Made by a program: the position numbers and the translations under genes
In this document: positions 6,202 to 12,350 of the stretch, piece after piece
How the letters are laid out: the number at the start of each line of letters is the position of its first letter
Position numbering within the stretch: position 1 is the stretch's first letter
NCBI GenBank assembly: GCA_016297495.1
Contig: JAEDGN010000059.1
Coordinates: 1-12,350 of the forward strand
Reading direction: 5' to 3'
DNA: 12,350 nt
Source: Coprococcus sp.
GTDB taxonomy: Bacteria; Bacillota; Clostridia; Lachnospirales; Lachnospiraceae
The notes under the pieces: model-generated
Told to the model about the DNA's origin: nothing
The model's database searches: none
The model's input: only the letters and a program-made list of their open reading frames with translations

Positions 6202-7000
6202 GGCATTGTCTTATCCTTTTGTCCAGCGGGCAATCGCGGCAGGAGTCATGATCTCCCTCTGTGCGGCCCTCCTTGGCGTGATACTGGTACTGAAAAGATA
6301 TTCTCTCATCGGACATGGACTGGGTGATGTGGGATTTGCGTCCACTGCACTGGCTGTTGCCCTGGCGCTGCCGGTCATGGCTGTCTCCATTCCCATTGTT
6401 ATTGCGGCAGCCTGCCTGATCATGTTCTGGTCCCAGCGCTCCAGGACCGGCGGCGATACGGCCATCGGCATGGTGGCAACGGGTGCCCTGTCCATCGGCG
6501 TCATTATCACGGCCATGAGCAGCGGTTTTAATGTGGACGTCAATGGCTATATGTTCGGAAGTATCCTGGCCATGAGCCGGGAGGATGTTCTGTTCAGTGT
6601 TATTTTATCCGTTGTCATACTGGGATTGTTCGTTTTATTCTATAACCGGCTGTTTCTGATCACCTTTGATGAGAACTTTGCGAAGGCCAGCGGAATCAAC
6701 GTGGGATTTTATCAGTTCCTCATTGCCCTTCTGACGGCGCTGACCGTTGTCATGGGCATGCGGATGATGGGCAGCCTGCTGATTTCCAGTCTGATCATCT
6801 TCCCGGCTGTTATCGCCAGGAAGCTGGTGGCCAGTTTCAGATCAGTCGCCATACTTTCCGTCATCCTGTCAGTATTATGTTTCCTGGCCGGACTCATATT
6901 GTCCTTCAAACTGAATCTGCCGACAGGCGCCAGCATCGTCATCGTTAACCTGGCCGTATTGGCAGTTGTCAGTCTTTACAATAAACTGCGGGGAAGATAG
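6185..7000 (+). CDS. znuB: Zinc ABC transporter permease (ZnuB, ABC-3 family)
   Basis: A 271-aa polytopic membrane protein with roughly eight or nine hydrophobic helices, starting near residue 15 and ending near 266. It is the membrane channel of the ZnuABC importer. The N-terminal FVQRAIAAGVMISLCAALLG and the following VLKRYSLIGHGLGDVGFAS segment are strongly characteristic of ABC-3 metal permeases. The cytoplasmic coupling segment FDENFAKASGI (161-171) is the expected ATPase contact. The later MMGSLLISSLIIFPAVIAR block is also conserved. Length is usual for the family. The start at 6185 is set by GGGAGG 8 nt upstream and overlaps the znuC end by 17 nt. No clear terminator follows, so some read-through into the next gene is possible. 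Confidence 0.94.
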   Translation: MEQFVEALSYPFVQRAIAAGVMISLCAALLGVILVLKRYSLIGHGLGDVGFASTALAVALALPVMAVSIPIVIAAACLIMFWSQRSRTGGDTAIGMVATGALSIGVIITAMSSGFNVDVNGYMFGSILAMSREDVLFSVILSVVILGLFVLFYNRLFLITFDENFAKASGINVGFYQFLIALLTALTVVMGMRMMGSLLISSLIIFPAVIARKLVASFRSVAILSVILSVLCFLAGLILSFKLNLPTGASIVIVNLAVLAVVSLYNKLRGR

Positions 7001-7037
7001 GCAGAAGTTATAAAAAAGTAAGATTTTAAGACTGGTA

Positions 7038-7066
7038 TTTTGAGGAATGAACTGTTAAGATAGAAT
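7038..7066 (+). promoter_or_regulatory. Predicted promoter of the glycosyltransferase gene
   Basis: TTTTGA (7038-7043) and TAGAAT (7061-7066) are 17 nt apart. The -10 box is the same hexamer as in the predicted rarA promoter; the -35 box is weak. It lies in the 93-nt gap after znuB and would give a leader of about 20 nt. Confidence 0.4.
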
Positions 7067-7093
7067 AGAAGTAATTTCAGGAGGGTGATTAAT

Positions 7094-8113
7094 TTGAAAA
7101 TCCTATCTTTTGCGGTTCCGTGCTACAATTCGGAAGCTTATATGCGTAAGTGCATTGATTCCCTGCTTCCGGGGGGCGAGGACGTGGAGATTCTTATTGT
7201 AGATGATGGCTCAAGTGACGGTACGGCAGCCATTGCCGATGAATATGAAGCAAAGTATCCGGGGATGTGTAGGGCCATCCATCAGGAGAATGCCGGCCAT
7301 GGCGGCGCGGTCAATACAGGACTGGCCAATGCGAAGGGCATGTATTTCAAGGTGGTGGATTCTGATGACTGGCTGGATATTGAGAGCTACAAGATCGTAT
7401 TGAACAGACTGAAGCAGTTCAGAGACAACCGTAAGCGTGTGGATCTGTTTATCTGCAATTATGTATATGAGCATGTGGAAGACGGAACTTCTCATACCAT
7501 AGGCTATCACAAGGTGCTTCCGGAAGAGAAGATCTTCGGATGGGATGAGGTCCGCAGATTCAAGCCGGATCAGAATCTTCTGATGCATTCTGTTATTTAC
7601 AGAACGAAGGTGCTGAGAGAGAGCGGGCTGGAGCTGCCGAAGCATACATTCTATGTGGACAATCTCTTCGTCTATGTGCCGCTGCCGTATGTGAAGACAC
7701 TGTATTATCTGAATGTGGATCTGTACAGATACTTTATCGGCAGGAATGATCAGTCGGTCAATGAGAAGGTCATGATCAGCCGGATCGACCAGCAGATTTA
7801 TGTGAACAAGCTGATGATCGATGCCTACTGCCTGCCTCAGGATGTCCCGAATAAACATCTGTCAAGGTATATGATGAGTTATCTGTCGATGATCTGCTGT
7901 GTGACATCGATTATGCTGCTGATTTCGGGAACACCGGAGAATCTGGAGAAGCGCCGCGAGCTGTGGCAGTATTTTAAGAAGAAATATCCGAGCATGTACT
8001 GGCGTGTCCGTCTGGGCGGCAGAGGTATTGTCAGCAATCCGCCGGGCAGGATTTCCTATGGTATCGTTATCAGAGGTTATCGTATGGCCCAGAAGATTTA
8101 CAAGTTTAATTAA
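7094..8113 (+). CDS. Family 2 glycosyltransferase, TTG start
   Basis: A 339-aa GT-A fold glycosyltransferase of family GT2, which transfers sugars from nucleotide-sugar donors, usually to build surface polysaccharide or glycolipid. The N-terminal strand ILSFAVPCYNSEAY (3-16), IVDDGSSDGT (35-44) and the metal-binding DSDDWLD (89-95) are the diagnostic motifs. There is no N-terminal signal. A single hydrophobic stretch near residues 260-280 may only anchor peripherally, so the enzyme probably works at the inner membrane face. Start: AGGAGG (7079-7084) is 9 nt from TTG (7094). The in-frame GTG at 7085 abuts that site with no spacing and is therefore unlikely. Donor and acceptor are not predictable. 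It is followed 27 nt later by the zinc-ribbon membrane protein, probably in one operon. Confidence 0.9.
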   Translation: MKILSFAVPCYNSEAYMRKCIDSLLPGGEDVEILIVDDGSSDGTAAIADEYEAKYPGMCRAIHQENAGHGGAVNTGLANAKGMYFKVVDSDDWLDIESYKIVLNRLKQFRDNRKRVDLFICNYVYEHVEDGTSHTIGYHKVLPEEKIFGWDEVRRFKPDQNLLMHSVIYRTKVLRESGLELPKHTFYVDNLFVYVPLPYVKTLYYLNVDLYRYFIGRNDQSVNEKVMISRIDQQIYVNKLMIDAYCLPQDVPNKHLSRYMMSYLSMICCVTSIMLLISGTPENLEKRRELWQYFKKKYPSMYWRVRLGGRGIVSNPPGRISYGIVIRGYRMAQKIYKFN

Positions 8114-8140
8114 CTTTTACTATAAGATGGAGGAATGATT

Positions 8141-8785
8141 ATGCGTTGTCCAGCATGTGGTCAGTTACTGGCAGATGAGGCAAAATACTGCCCGTCCTGC
8201 GGTGCGAAGGTAGAGGGTCAGCCGGTGTCGGAGGAGACCGGATTTTCAGCCGGTGATTCTTTTGCGGAGCGGCAGTCTGTGGAGGGACAGCCGACGGGAA
8301 GCGGCAGCAGTTATACGACTTATGACAGGCCTTACGACAGCAGGCCATCCATGCCGATGAAATGGTTCAAGTTTCTCATATATGTTTCGCTGTTTTTGTC
8401 AGGTATCAGCAATATATTTATGGGTGTGCAGGCGGTGATCGGCATGCAGTACGGCGATGCGGATACGGCATCCCAGGTCTATGATCTTTACAGCGGTCTG
8501 AAGATTGTTGACATTATATATGGTGCCGCACTGGTGGCTCTGGGTGTTTACTCCTTTATTGTCCGCAGTAAGCTTGCCCATTACCGGACAGGTGCTCCGA
8601 AGCATTTACTGCTTTTATACGCACTGGCCTTTGCCATGAACCTGATCTATGTGGCAGGTGCTTCCTTCGCGACAGGCATGAATCTCATGAGCGCCGATGT
8701 TATCATGAGTCTGGTTATCTCGATTATCATGATTGTTGCCAATAAGGTTTATTTTGATAAAAGAGCGCACCTGTTTAATATGTAG
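8141..8785 (+). CDS. Zinc-ribbon membrane protein of unknown function
   Basis: A 214-aa protein with an N-terminal zinc ribbon (Cys3, Cys6, Cys17 and Cys20 in CPACG and CPSCG), a polar Gly/Ser/Tyr-rich linker to about residue 72, then four predicted membrane helices (about 76-100, 120-142, 153-175, 186-203) and a short basic tail. Such proteins are common in Clostridia and mostly uncharacterised; I do not recognise a specific function. The ribbon would be cytoplasmic if the first helix runs inside to outside. Start: GGAGG (8129-8133) is 7 nt from ATG 8141 but only 1 nt from the in-frame ATG at 8135. It follows the glycosyltransferase by 27 nt and ends before a strong terminator, so the pair may act together at the membrane, though that is inference. 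Confidence 0.82.
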   Translation: MRCPACGQLLADEAKYCPSCGAKVEGQPVSEETGFSAGDSFAERQSVEGQPTGSGSSYTTYDRPYDSRPSMPMKWFKFLIYVSLFLSGISNIFMGVQAVIGMQYGDADTASQVYDLYSGLKIVDIIYGAALVALGVYSFIVRSKLAHYRTGAPKHLLLLYALAFAMNLIYVAGASFATGMNLMSADVIMSLVISIIMIVANKVYFDKRAHLFNM

Positions 8786-8818
8786 GATAGCTGTTATCGG
8801 AATATCAACGGATCTGAT

Positions 8819-8855
8819 GAGGGATTGACGCAGAAAGCGCAGTCCCTCTGTTTTT
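8819..8855 (+). terminator. Rho-independent terminator of the glycosyltransferase operon
   Basis: GAGGGATTG-A-CGC (8819-8831) pairs with GCGCAGTCCCTC (8837-8848) over 12 bp, including one G-U pair and one bulged A, around the loop AGAAA. Five T residues (8851-8855) follow. It begins 33 nt after the stop codon and is the clearest intrinsic terminator in the window. Confidence 0.9.
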
Positions 8856-8858
8856 GTC

Positions 8859-8874
8859 TGACGGGGACGGTTCG
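8859..8874. repeat. Possible remnant of a GGGGACGGTTC-type repeat
   Basis: The string TGACGGGGACGGTTCG lies just after the terminator. From memory, ACGGGGACGGTTC followed by a GTGCAAAAA-like core resembles one arm of short palindromic repeats seen between genes in many Clostridia. The matching arm (GAACCGTCCCC) is absent here, so at most this is half a unit. The assignment rests on recall alone. Confidence 0.3.
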
Positions 8875-8876
8875 GT

Positions 8877-8915
8877 GCAAAAACCAGTGGTAATTTGCTG
8901 AAAATACGTTATAAT
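8877..8915 (+). promoter_or_regulatory. mreB upstream region: TATAAT box with an overlapping dyad
   Basis: A perfect TATAAT (8910-8915) lies 39 nt before the mreB ATG. At 16-17 nt spacing the -35 position (8887-8893) is poor, suggesting an activator-dependent or weak promoter. A dyad overlaps it: GCAAA-A-ACCA (8877-8886) against TGGT-AA-TTTGC (8888-8898) around one G. This could be an operator. Confidence 0.4.
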
Positions 8916-8953
8916 AAATAGAGATACCCGAGGGATAGAGAAAGGGGAAGTAT

Positions 8954-9949
8954 ATGGCAGGTTCAGATATTGGAATTGATTTGGGTACGGCCAGTGTTCT
9001 TGTCTATGTGAGAGGCAAGGGCGTTGTACTGAAGGAGCCTTCAGTGGTGGCTTATGATAAAGATACAAATGAAATCAAGGCGATTGGCGAGGAGGCGCGG
9101 CAGATGATGGGCAGGACGCCCGGGAATATTGCCGCTGTGCGTCCGCTTCGGCAGGGCGTGATTTCGGATTATACGATTACAGAGAAGATGCTGCGTTATT
9201 TCATACAGAAGGCTGTAGGGCGCAAGACATTGAAGCGTCCGCGGGTCTGTGTCGGCGTGCCGAGCGGTGTCACGGAAGTGGAGAAGAATGCAGTCTGGCA
9301 GGCAACGCTGGAGGCGGGAGCCAGAGATGTTATGATTATTGAGGAACCTATTGCGGCGGCGCTTGGTTCGGGTATTGACATATCCCGTCCGTGCGGCAAT
9401 ATGATCATTGATATCGGCGGCGGTACGACGGATATTGCGGTCATATCTCTGGGAGATACGGTGATCAGCCGTTCCCTGAAGATAGCCGGAGACAATTTTG
9501 ACGATGCCATCATCCGTTATCTGCGCAAGACCCACAATCTGCTGGTGGGGGACAGGACGGCAGAAGAGATCAAGATCCGGATCGGCGGTGTCTATGAACG
9601 TGTGGATCCGCTGACTATGCAGGTCAAGGGACGGGATCTGCTGACAGGACTTCCGAAGACTGTGGAGATCAGCAGTGCGGAGACTCTGGAGGCATTCAAG
9701 GACAATATTATTCAGATCCTGGAGGGCATTCACCAGGTGCTGGAGGAGACCCCGCCGGAGCTGGCGGCGGATATAGCCACAAGGGGCATTCTCCTGACGG
9801 GCGGCGGAAGCCTGCTCTATGGTATGGATGATCTTGTGGAGGAGACAACGGGAATACGGACGACGGCTGTGGATGACCCGATTTCGGCAGTTGCCATCGG
9901 GACAGGCCGTTATACGGAGTTCCTTGAAGGGAAACAGGTGAAGGCCTGA
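8954..9949 (+). CDS. mreB: Rod shape-determining protein, MreB/Mbl actin homologue
   Basis: A 331-aa bacterial actin that polymerises into membrane-associated filaments and guides elongation-mode cell-wall synthesis. The actin/Hsp70 nucleotide-site motifs are present: phosphate-1 GIDLGTAS (7-14), phosphate-2 IIDIGGGTTD (151-160) and the adenosine motif GILLTGGGSLL (278-288). RPLRQGVISDY (63-73) and EEPIAAALGSG (130-140) are MreB-specific. Length is normal. AAAGGGGA (8941-8948) lies about 6 nt before the ATG. No mreC or mreD is nearby, so this is a stand-alone copy, either the principal MreB or a paralogue such as Mbl; the sequence alone does not decide. Only 44 nt without a terminator separate it from recD2, so the two are probably co-transcribed. 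Confidence 0.93.
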   Translation: MAGSDIGIDLGTASVLVYVRGKGVVLKEPSVVAYDKDTNEIKAIGEEARQMMGRTPGNIAAVRPLRQGVISDYTITEKMLRYFIQKAVGRKTLKRPRVCVGVPSGVTEVEKNAVWQATLEAGARDVMIIEEPIAAALGSGIDISRPCGNMIIDIGGGTTDIAVISLGDTVISRSLKIAGDNFDDAIIRYLRKTHNLLVGDRTAEEIKIRIGGVYERVDPLTMQVKGRDLLTGLPKTVEISSAETLEAFKDNIIQILEGIHQVLEETPPELAADIATRGILLTGGGSLLYGMDDLVEETTGIRTTAVDDPISAVAIGTGRYTEFLEGKQVKA

Positions 9950-9993
9950 ACAGTTACGTTTATTTCGCTGTTTTTGGATAAAAGGGTGAGTGA

Positions 9994-12207
9994 ATGGAGA
10001 GTATACAGGGACTTGTGGAGCATATTGTCTATCACAATGAGACCAATGGCTATACGGTATTCTCCCTGATGTGCCAGGGGGAGGAGATCGTCTGCGTCGG
10101 GAATGTGACCTCCCTGGATGAGGGGGAGTATCTGAAGGCCGAAGGTGAATACACGGAACATCAGGTCTATGGCAGACAGTTCAAAGTGTCCAGTATGACA
10201 GCGGAGGTGCCGGAGGATGAGTATTCCATTGAGCGTTATCTGGGATCAGGCGCTATCAGGGGTATTGGTCCGGCGCTGGCCGCTAAGATCGTCGGGAAGT
10301 TCAAAAAGGATACTTTCCGCCTTATAGAGGAGGAGCCGGAGCGCCTGGCGGAGATCAAGGGCATCAGTGAGCGGAAGGCCCAGGAAATCTATCAGCAGTT
10401 TCATGAGAAGCAGGATCTGCGGCAGGCCATGATGTTTCTGGCACAGTATGGAATCACAACGGCGCTGGCGCTGAGGATCTACAAGCAGTACGGTGACGAG
10501 ACATACCGGATCATCCGGGAGAATCCCTACCGGTTGGCAGATGATATGAATGGCATCGGTTTTAAGCTGGCCGATGAGATCGCCAAAAAGGCGGGCATCG
10601 GTTCTCATTCCGATTTCCGTATCCGCAGCGGCATTATCTATATGCTGCAGCAGGGGACCTTGTCCGGACATACCTACATACCGGCCGATCTGCTGACGGA
10701 GAAGACGGCTCAGATGCTGGAGGTGGAACAGGAGGCGGTGGAGGAGCTGCTTCAAAGCCTTCAGATGGATCGAAAGATTGTGGTGAAAAAGATTGATGAA
10801 GTACCGGTTGTTTATGGTACTTCCTATTATTATCTGGAGATGGAGACGGCGGGGATGCTGGGGCGGCTCGCCGTTGATTATGAGGTGGATGAACCGGAAG
10901 TGGGACGGATGCTGGACCGTGTTGAGAAGAATGAAGGTATCCGGCTGGATGATCATCAGCGGGAAGCTGTATTCGAAGCCGCAAAAAACGGTGTGCTGGT
11001 CATCACCGGCGGTCCCGGTACCGGCAAGACGACAACGATCAATGCGATTATCAAATATTTTGAATATGAAGGGATGGAAATGCGGCTGGCGGCGCCGACG
11101 GGGCGGGCGGCCAAGAGAATGTCCGAGGCCACGGGCTATGAAGCACAGACCATCCACCGGATGCTGGAGTTGTCCGGCGGGCCTGATGACAGTCAGATCC
11201 GCAGCAGGTTTGAGCGCAATGAGGAGAATCCTCTGGAGACAGATGTGATCATCATCGATGAGATGTCCATGGTGGATATCCACTTGATGCACGCCCTGCT
11301 GAAGGCAATTGCCGTGGGTACACGGCTGATCATGGTGGGAGATGTCAACCAGCTGCCGAGTGTGGGTCCCGGCAATGTTCTGAAGGATGTCATTGATTCG
11401 GGATGCTTTCATGTGGTGCGTCTGACGAAAATCTTCCGTCAGGCACTGGAAAGTGAGATCATAAAAAATGCCCACAGGATCAACGAGGGCACACAGATTG
11501 ATCTGAACCATAAGACACCGGATTTTTTCTGCCTGAAGCGCTATGATGCCCAGCAGATACTGGGTGTTATGGTGGCCCTCATCAGGGACAAGCTGCCAAA
11601 ATTCGTCCAGGCCAGACCCTATGATATTCAGGTGCTGACCCCCATGCGCAAGGGGGAGCTGGGGGTTGAGCGGCTCAATGTGGTGCTGCAGCAGTATCTG
11701 AACCCGCCGTCACCGGACAAAAAGGAAAAGGAATTCCGCCAGGGCGTTCTGCGTGAGGGCGACAAGGTCATGCAGATCAGGAACAATTACCAGATCGAGT
11801 GGGAGATCCTCGGCAATTATCAGCTGCCTGTGGATAAGGGGATCGGTGTCTTCAACGGTGATATGGGTATCATCCGGGAGATCAATCATTTTGCGGAGCA
11901 GCTGGTGGTGGAATTCGATGAGGGGCGCCGTGTGACCTACGGCTTTGCCCAGCTGGAAGAGCTGGAGCTGGCCTATGCCATCACGATCCATAAATCCCAG
12001 GGAAGCGAGTATCCGGCGGTGATACTGCCCCTCCTATCAGGCCCGAGGATGCTGTTCAACAGAAATATTCTCTATACAGCAGTGACCCGCGCCCGGCAGT
12101 GTGTGGCCATCGTGGGCGATGAGCGCACCATCTCCCATATGATCGACAACGAGAGACAGCAGAAGCGATATACTTCACTGAATCTGCGAATACAGGAAAT
12201 AAAGTAA
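9994..12207 (+). CDS. recD2: ATP-dependent 5'-3' DNA helicase RecD2
   Basis: A 737-aa SF1B helicase of the RecD2 (YrrC) type, which in organisms using AddAB works independently of RecBC in fork and mismatch-related repair. The N-terminal OB-like domain (about 1-75) is followed by helix-hairpin-helix repeats (about 80-200, with IRGIGPALAAKI and LAEIKGISERKA). Helicase motifs follow in order: I GGPGTGKTT (339-347), II DEMSM (422-426), III VGDVNQLPSVGPG (448-460), a FRQ arginine-type motif (481-483), NGDMG (621-625), and VI YAITIHKSQGSEYP (661-674) with LYTAVTRAR (693-701). AAGGG (9982-9986) lies 7 nt before the ATG. Length is typical and no key residue is missing. It follows mreB without an obvious terminator. 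Confidence 0.95.
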   Translation: MESIQGLVEHIVYHNETNGYTVFSLMCQGEEIVCVGNVTSLDEGEYLKAEGEYTEHQVYGRQFKVSSMTAEVPEDEYSIERYLGSGAIRGIGPALAAKIVGKFKKDTFRLIEEEPERLAEIKGISERKAQEIYQQFHEKQDLRQAMMFLAQYGITTALALRIYKQYGDETYRIIRENPYRLADDMNGIGFKLADEIAKKAGIGSHSDFRIRSGIIYMLQQGTLSGHTYIPADLLTEKTAQMLEVEQEAVEELLQSLQMDRKIVVKKIDEVPVVYGTSYYYLEMETAGMLGRLAVDYEVDEPEVGRMLDRVEKNEGIRLDDHQREAVFEAAKNGVLVITGGPGTGKTTTINAIIKYFEYEGMEMRLAAPTGRAAKRMSEATGYEAQTIHRMLELSGGPDDSQIRSRFERNEENPLETDVIIIDEMSMVDIHLMHALLKAIAVGTRLIMVGDVNQLPSVGPGNVLKDVIDSGCFHVVRLTKIFRQALESEIIKNAHRINEGTQIDLNHKTPDFFCLKRYDAQQILGVMVALIRDKLPKFVQARPYDIQVLTPMRKGELGVERLNVVLQQYLNPPSPDKKEKEFRQGVLREGDKVMQIRNNYQIEWEILGNYQLPVDKGIGVFNGDMGIIREINHFAEQLVVEFDEGRRVTYGFAQLEELELAYAITIHKSQGSEYPAVILPLLSGPRMLFNRNILYTAVTRARQCVAIVGDERTISHMIDNERQQKRYTSLNLRIQEIK

Positions 12208-12320
12208 CTGCTCAGCCGCCTGATTTTTCTCTGTACAATACGGACATATTCCATTTTCAAACGGTTTTCAGGTGGAATTATGCCCGTATCTGTGCAATCG
12301 GATATATGCAGGCTGAGCAG
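12208..12320. repeat. Large nested inverted repeat directly after recD2
   Basis: CTGCTCAGCC (12208-12217) is the exact complement of GGCTGAGCAG (12311-12320). Inside, TGTACA-ATACGG-A-CATA-TTCCA (12232-12253) pairs with TGGAA-T-TATG-C-CCGTAT-C-TGTGCA (12273-12296) with two bulges, one mismatch and one G-U pair, leaving a 19-nt loop. The outer arm starts at the base after the recD2 TAA. There is no T-run after the right arm. It may be a 3'-end structure, a structured RNA or a small palindromic mobile element. Confidence 0.55.
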
Positions 12321-12350
12321 TCGTTACGAGTTAAACGGAAGATAAGCTAG

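Noticed and set aside
7001..7037. A terminator after znuB
   Set aside because: The AT-rich stretch has no convincing stem followed by a T-run, so none is called.
7085..7093. GTG start for the glycosyltransferase
   Set aside because: The GTG immediately follows AGGAGG with no spacing, so a ribosome bound there cannot use it. TTG at 7094 has 9 nt spacing and gives a normal GT2 start.
10246..11511. A 421-codon open frame on the minus strand opposite recD2
   Set aside because: It lies wholly antisense to a helicase with all motifs intact. The translation is His/Leu/Ile-rich low-complexity sequence typical of reverse-strand shadows and has no recognisable domain or ribosome binding site.

Overview
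The window looks like a chromosomal segment from a Clostridia-class Bacillota, most likely a Lachnospiraceae-type anaerobe. This is inferred from strong GGAGG-type ribosome binding sites, two TTG starts, mid-range G+C, a family II lipoprotein with a His-rich metal loop, and the gene pairs rarA/phosphodiesterase and mreB/recD2. I could not search a database, so genus is not assigned. All ten protein genes look intact. No rRNA, tRNA, insertion sequence, prophage or CRISPR array was seen.

Layout. (1) 75-1013 (-): a zinc-dependent phospholipase C family protein whose predicted metal site is partly degraded. It diverges from (2) 1220-2545 (+) rarA, which is followed after one base by (3) 2547-3836 (+), an alkaline phosphatase-superfamily phosphodiesterase that starts at TTG. 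The 200-bp divergent gap holds a good promoter in each direction and several overlapping dyads. (4) 3895-4248 (-) is a small XRE-type repressor that converges on the phosphodiesterase across a 20-bp-stem hairpin. It diverges from (5-7) znuA-znuC-znuB (4485-7000, +), a complete zinc-uptake ABC transporter in which znuC and znuB overlap by 17 nt. (8-9) 7094-8113 and 8141-8785 (+) are a GT2 glycosyltransferase and a zinc-ribbon four-helix membrane protein, ended by a classical terminator. (10-11) 8954-9949 mreB and 9994-12207 recD2 (+) form a likely operon. The last 143 bases contain a large nested inverted repeat directly after the recD2 stop codon.

How the genes fit together. The region mixes housekeeping functions: stalled-fork repair (RarA, RecD2), zinc import (ZnuABC), and envelope or shape functions (MreB, GT2 enzyme). 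No obvious new multi-gene system is present. The points that most deserve a second look are the degraded metal site of the phospholipase-like protein, an 8-9 bp motif shared by the phospholipase and XRE promoter regions, the Cys/His-rich tail of ZnuC encoded over the znuB ribosome binding site, the altered third ligand position in ZnuA, and the folded element after recD2. Positions and motifs were read by eye, so hairpin energies, promoter strength and family assignments are unscored.
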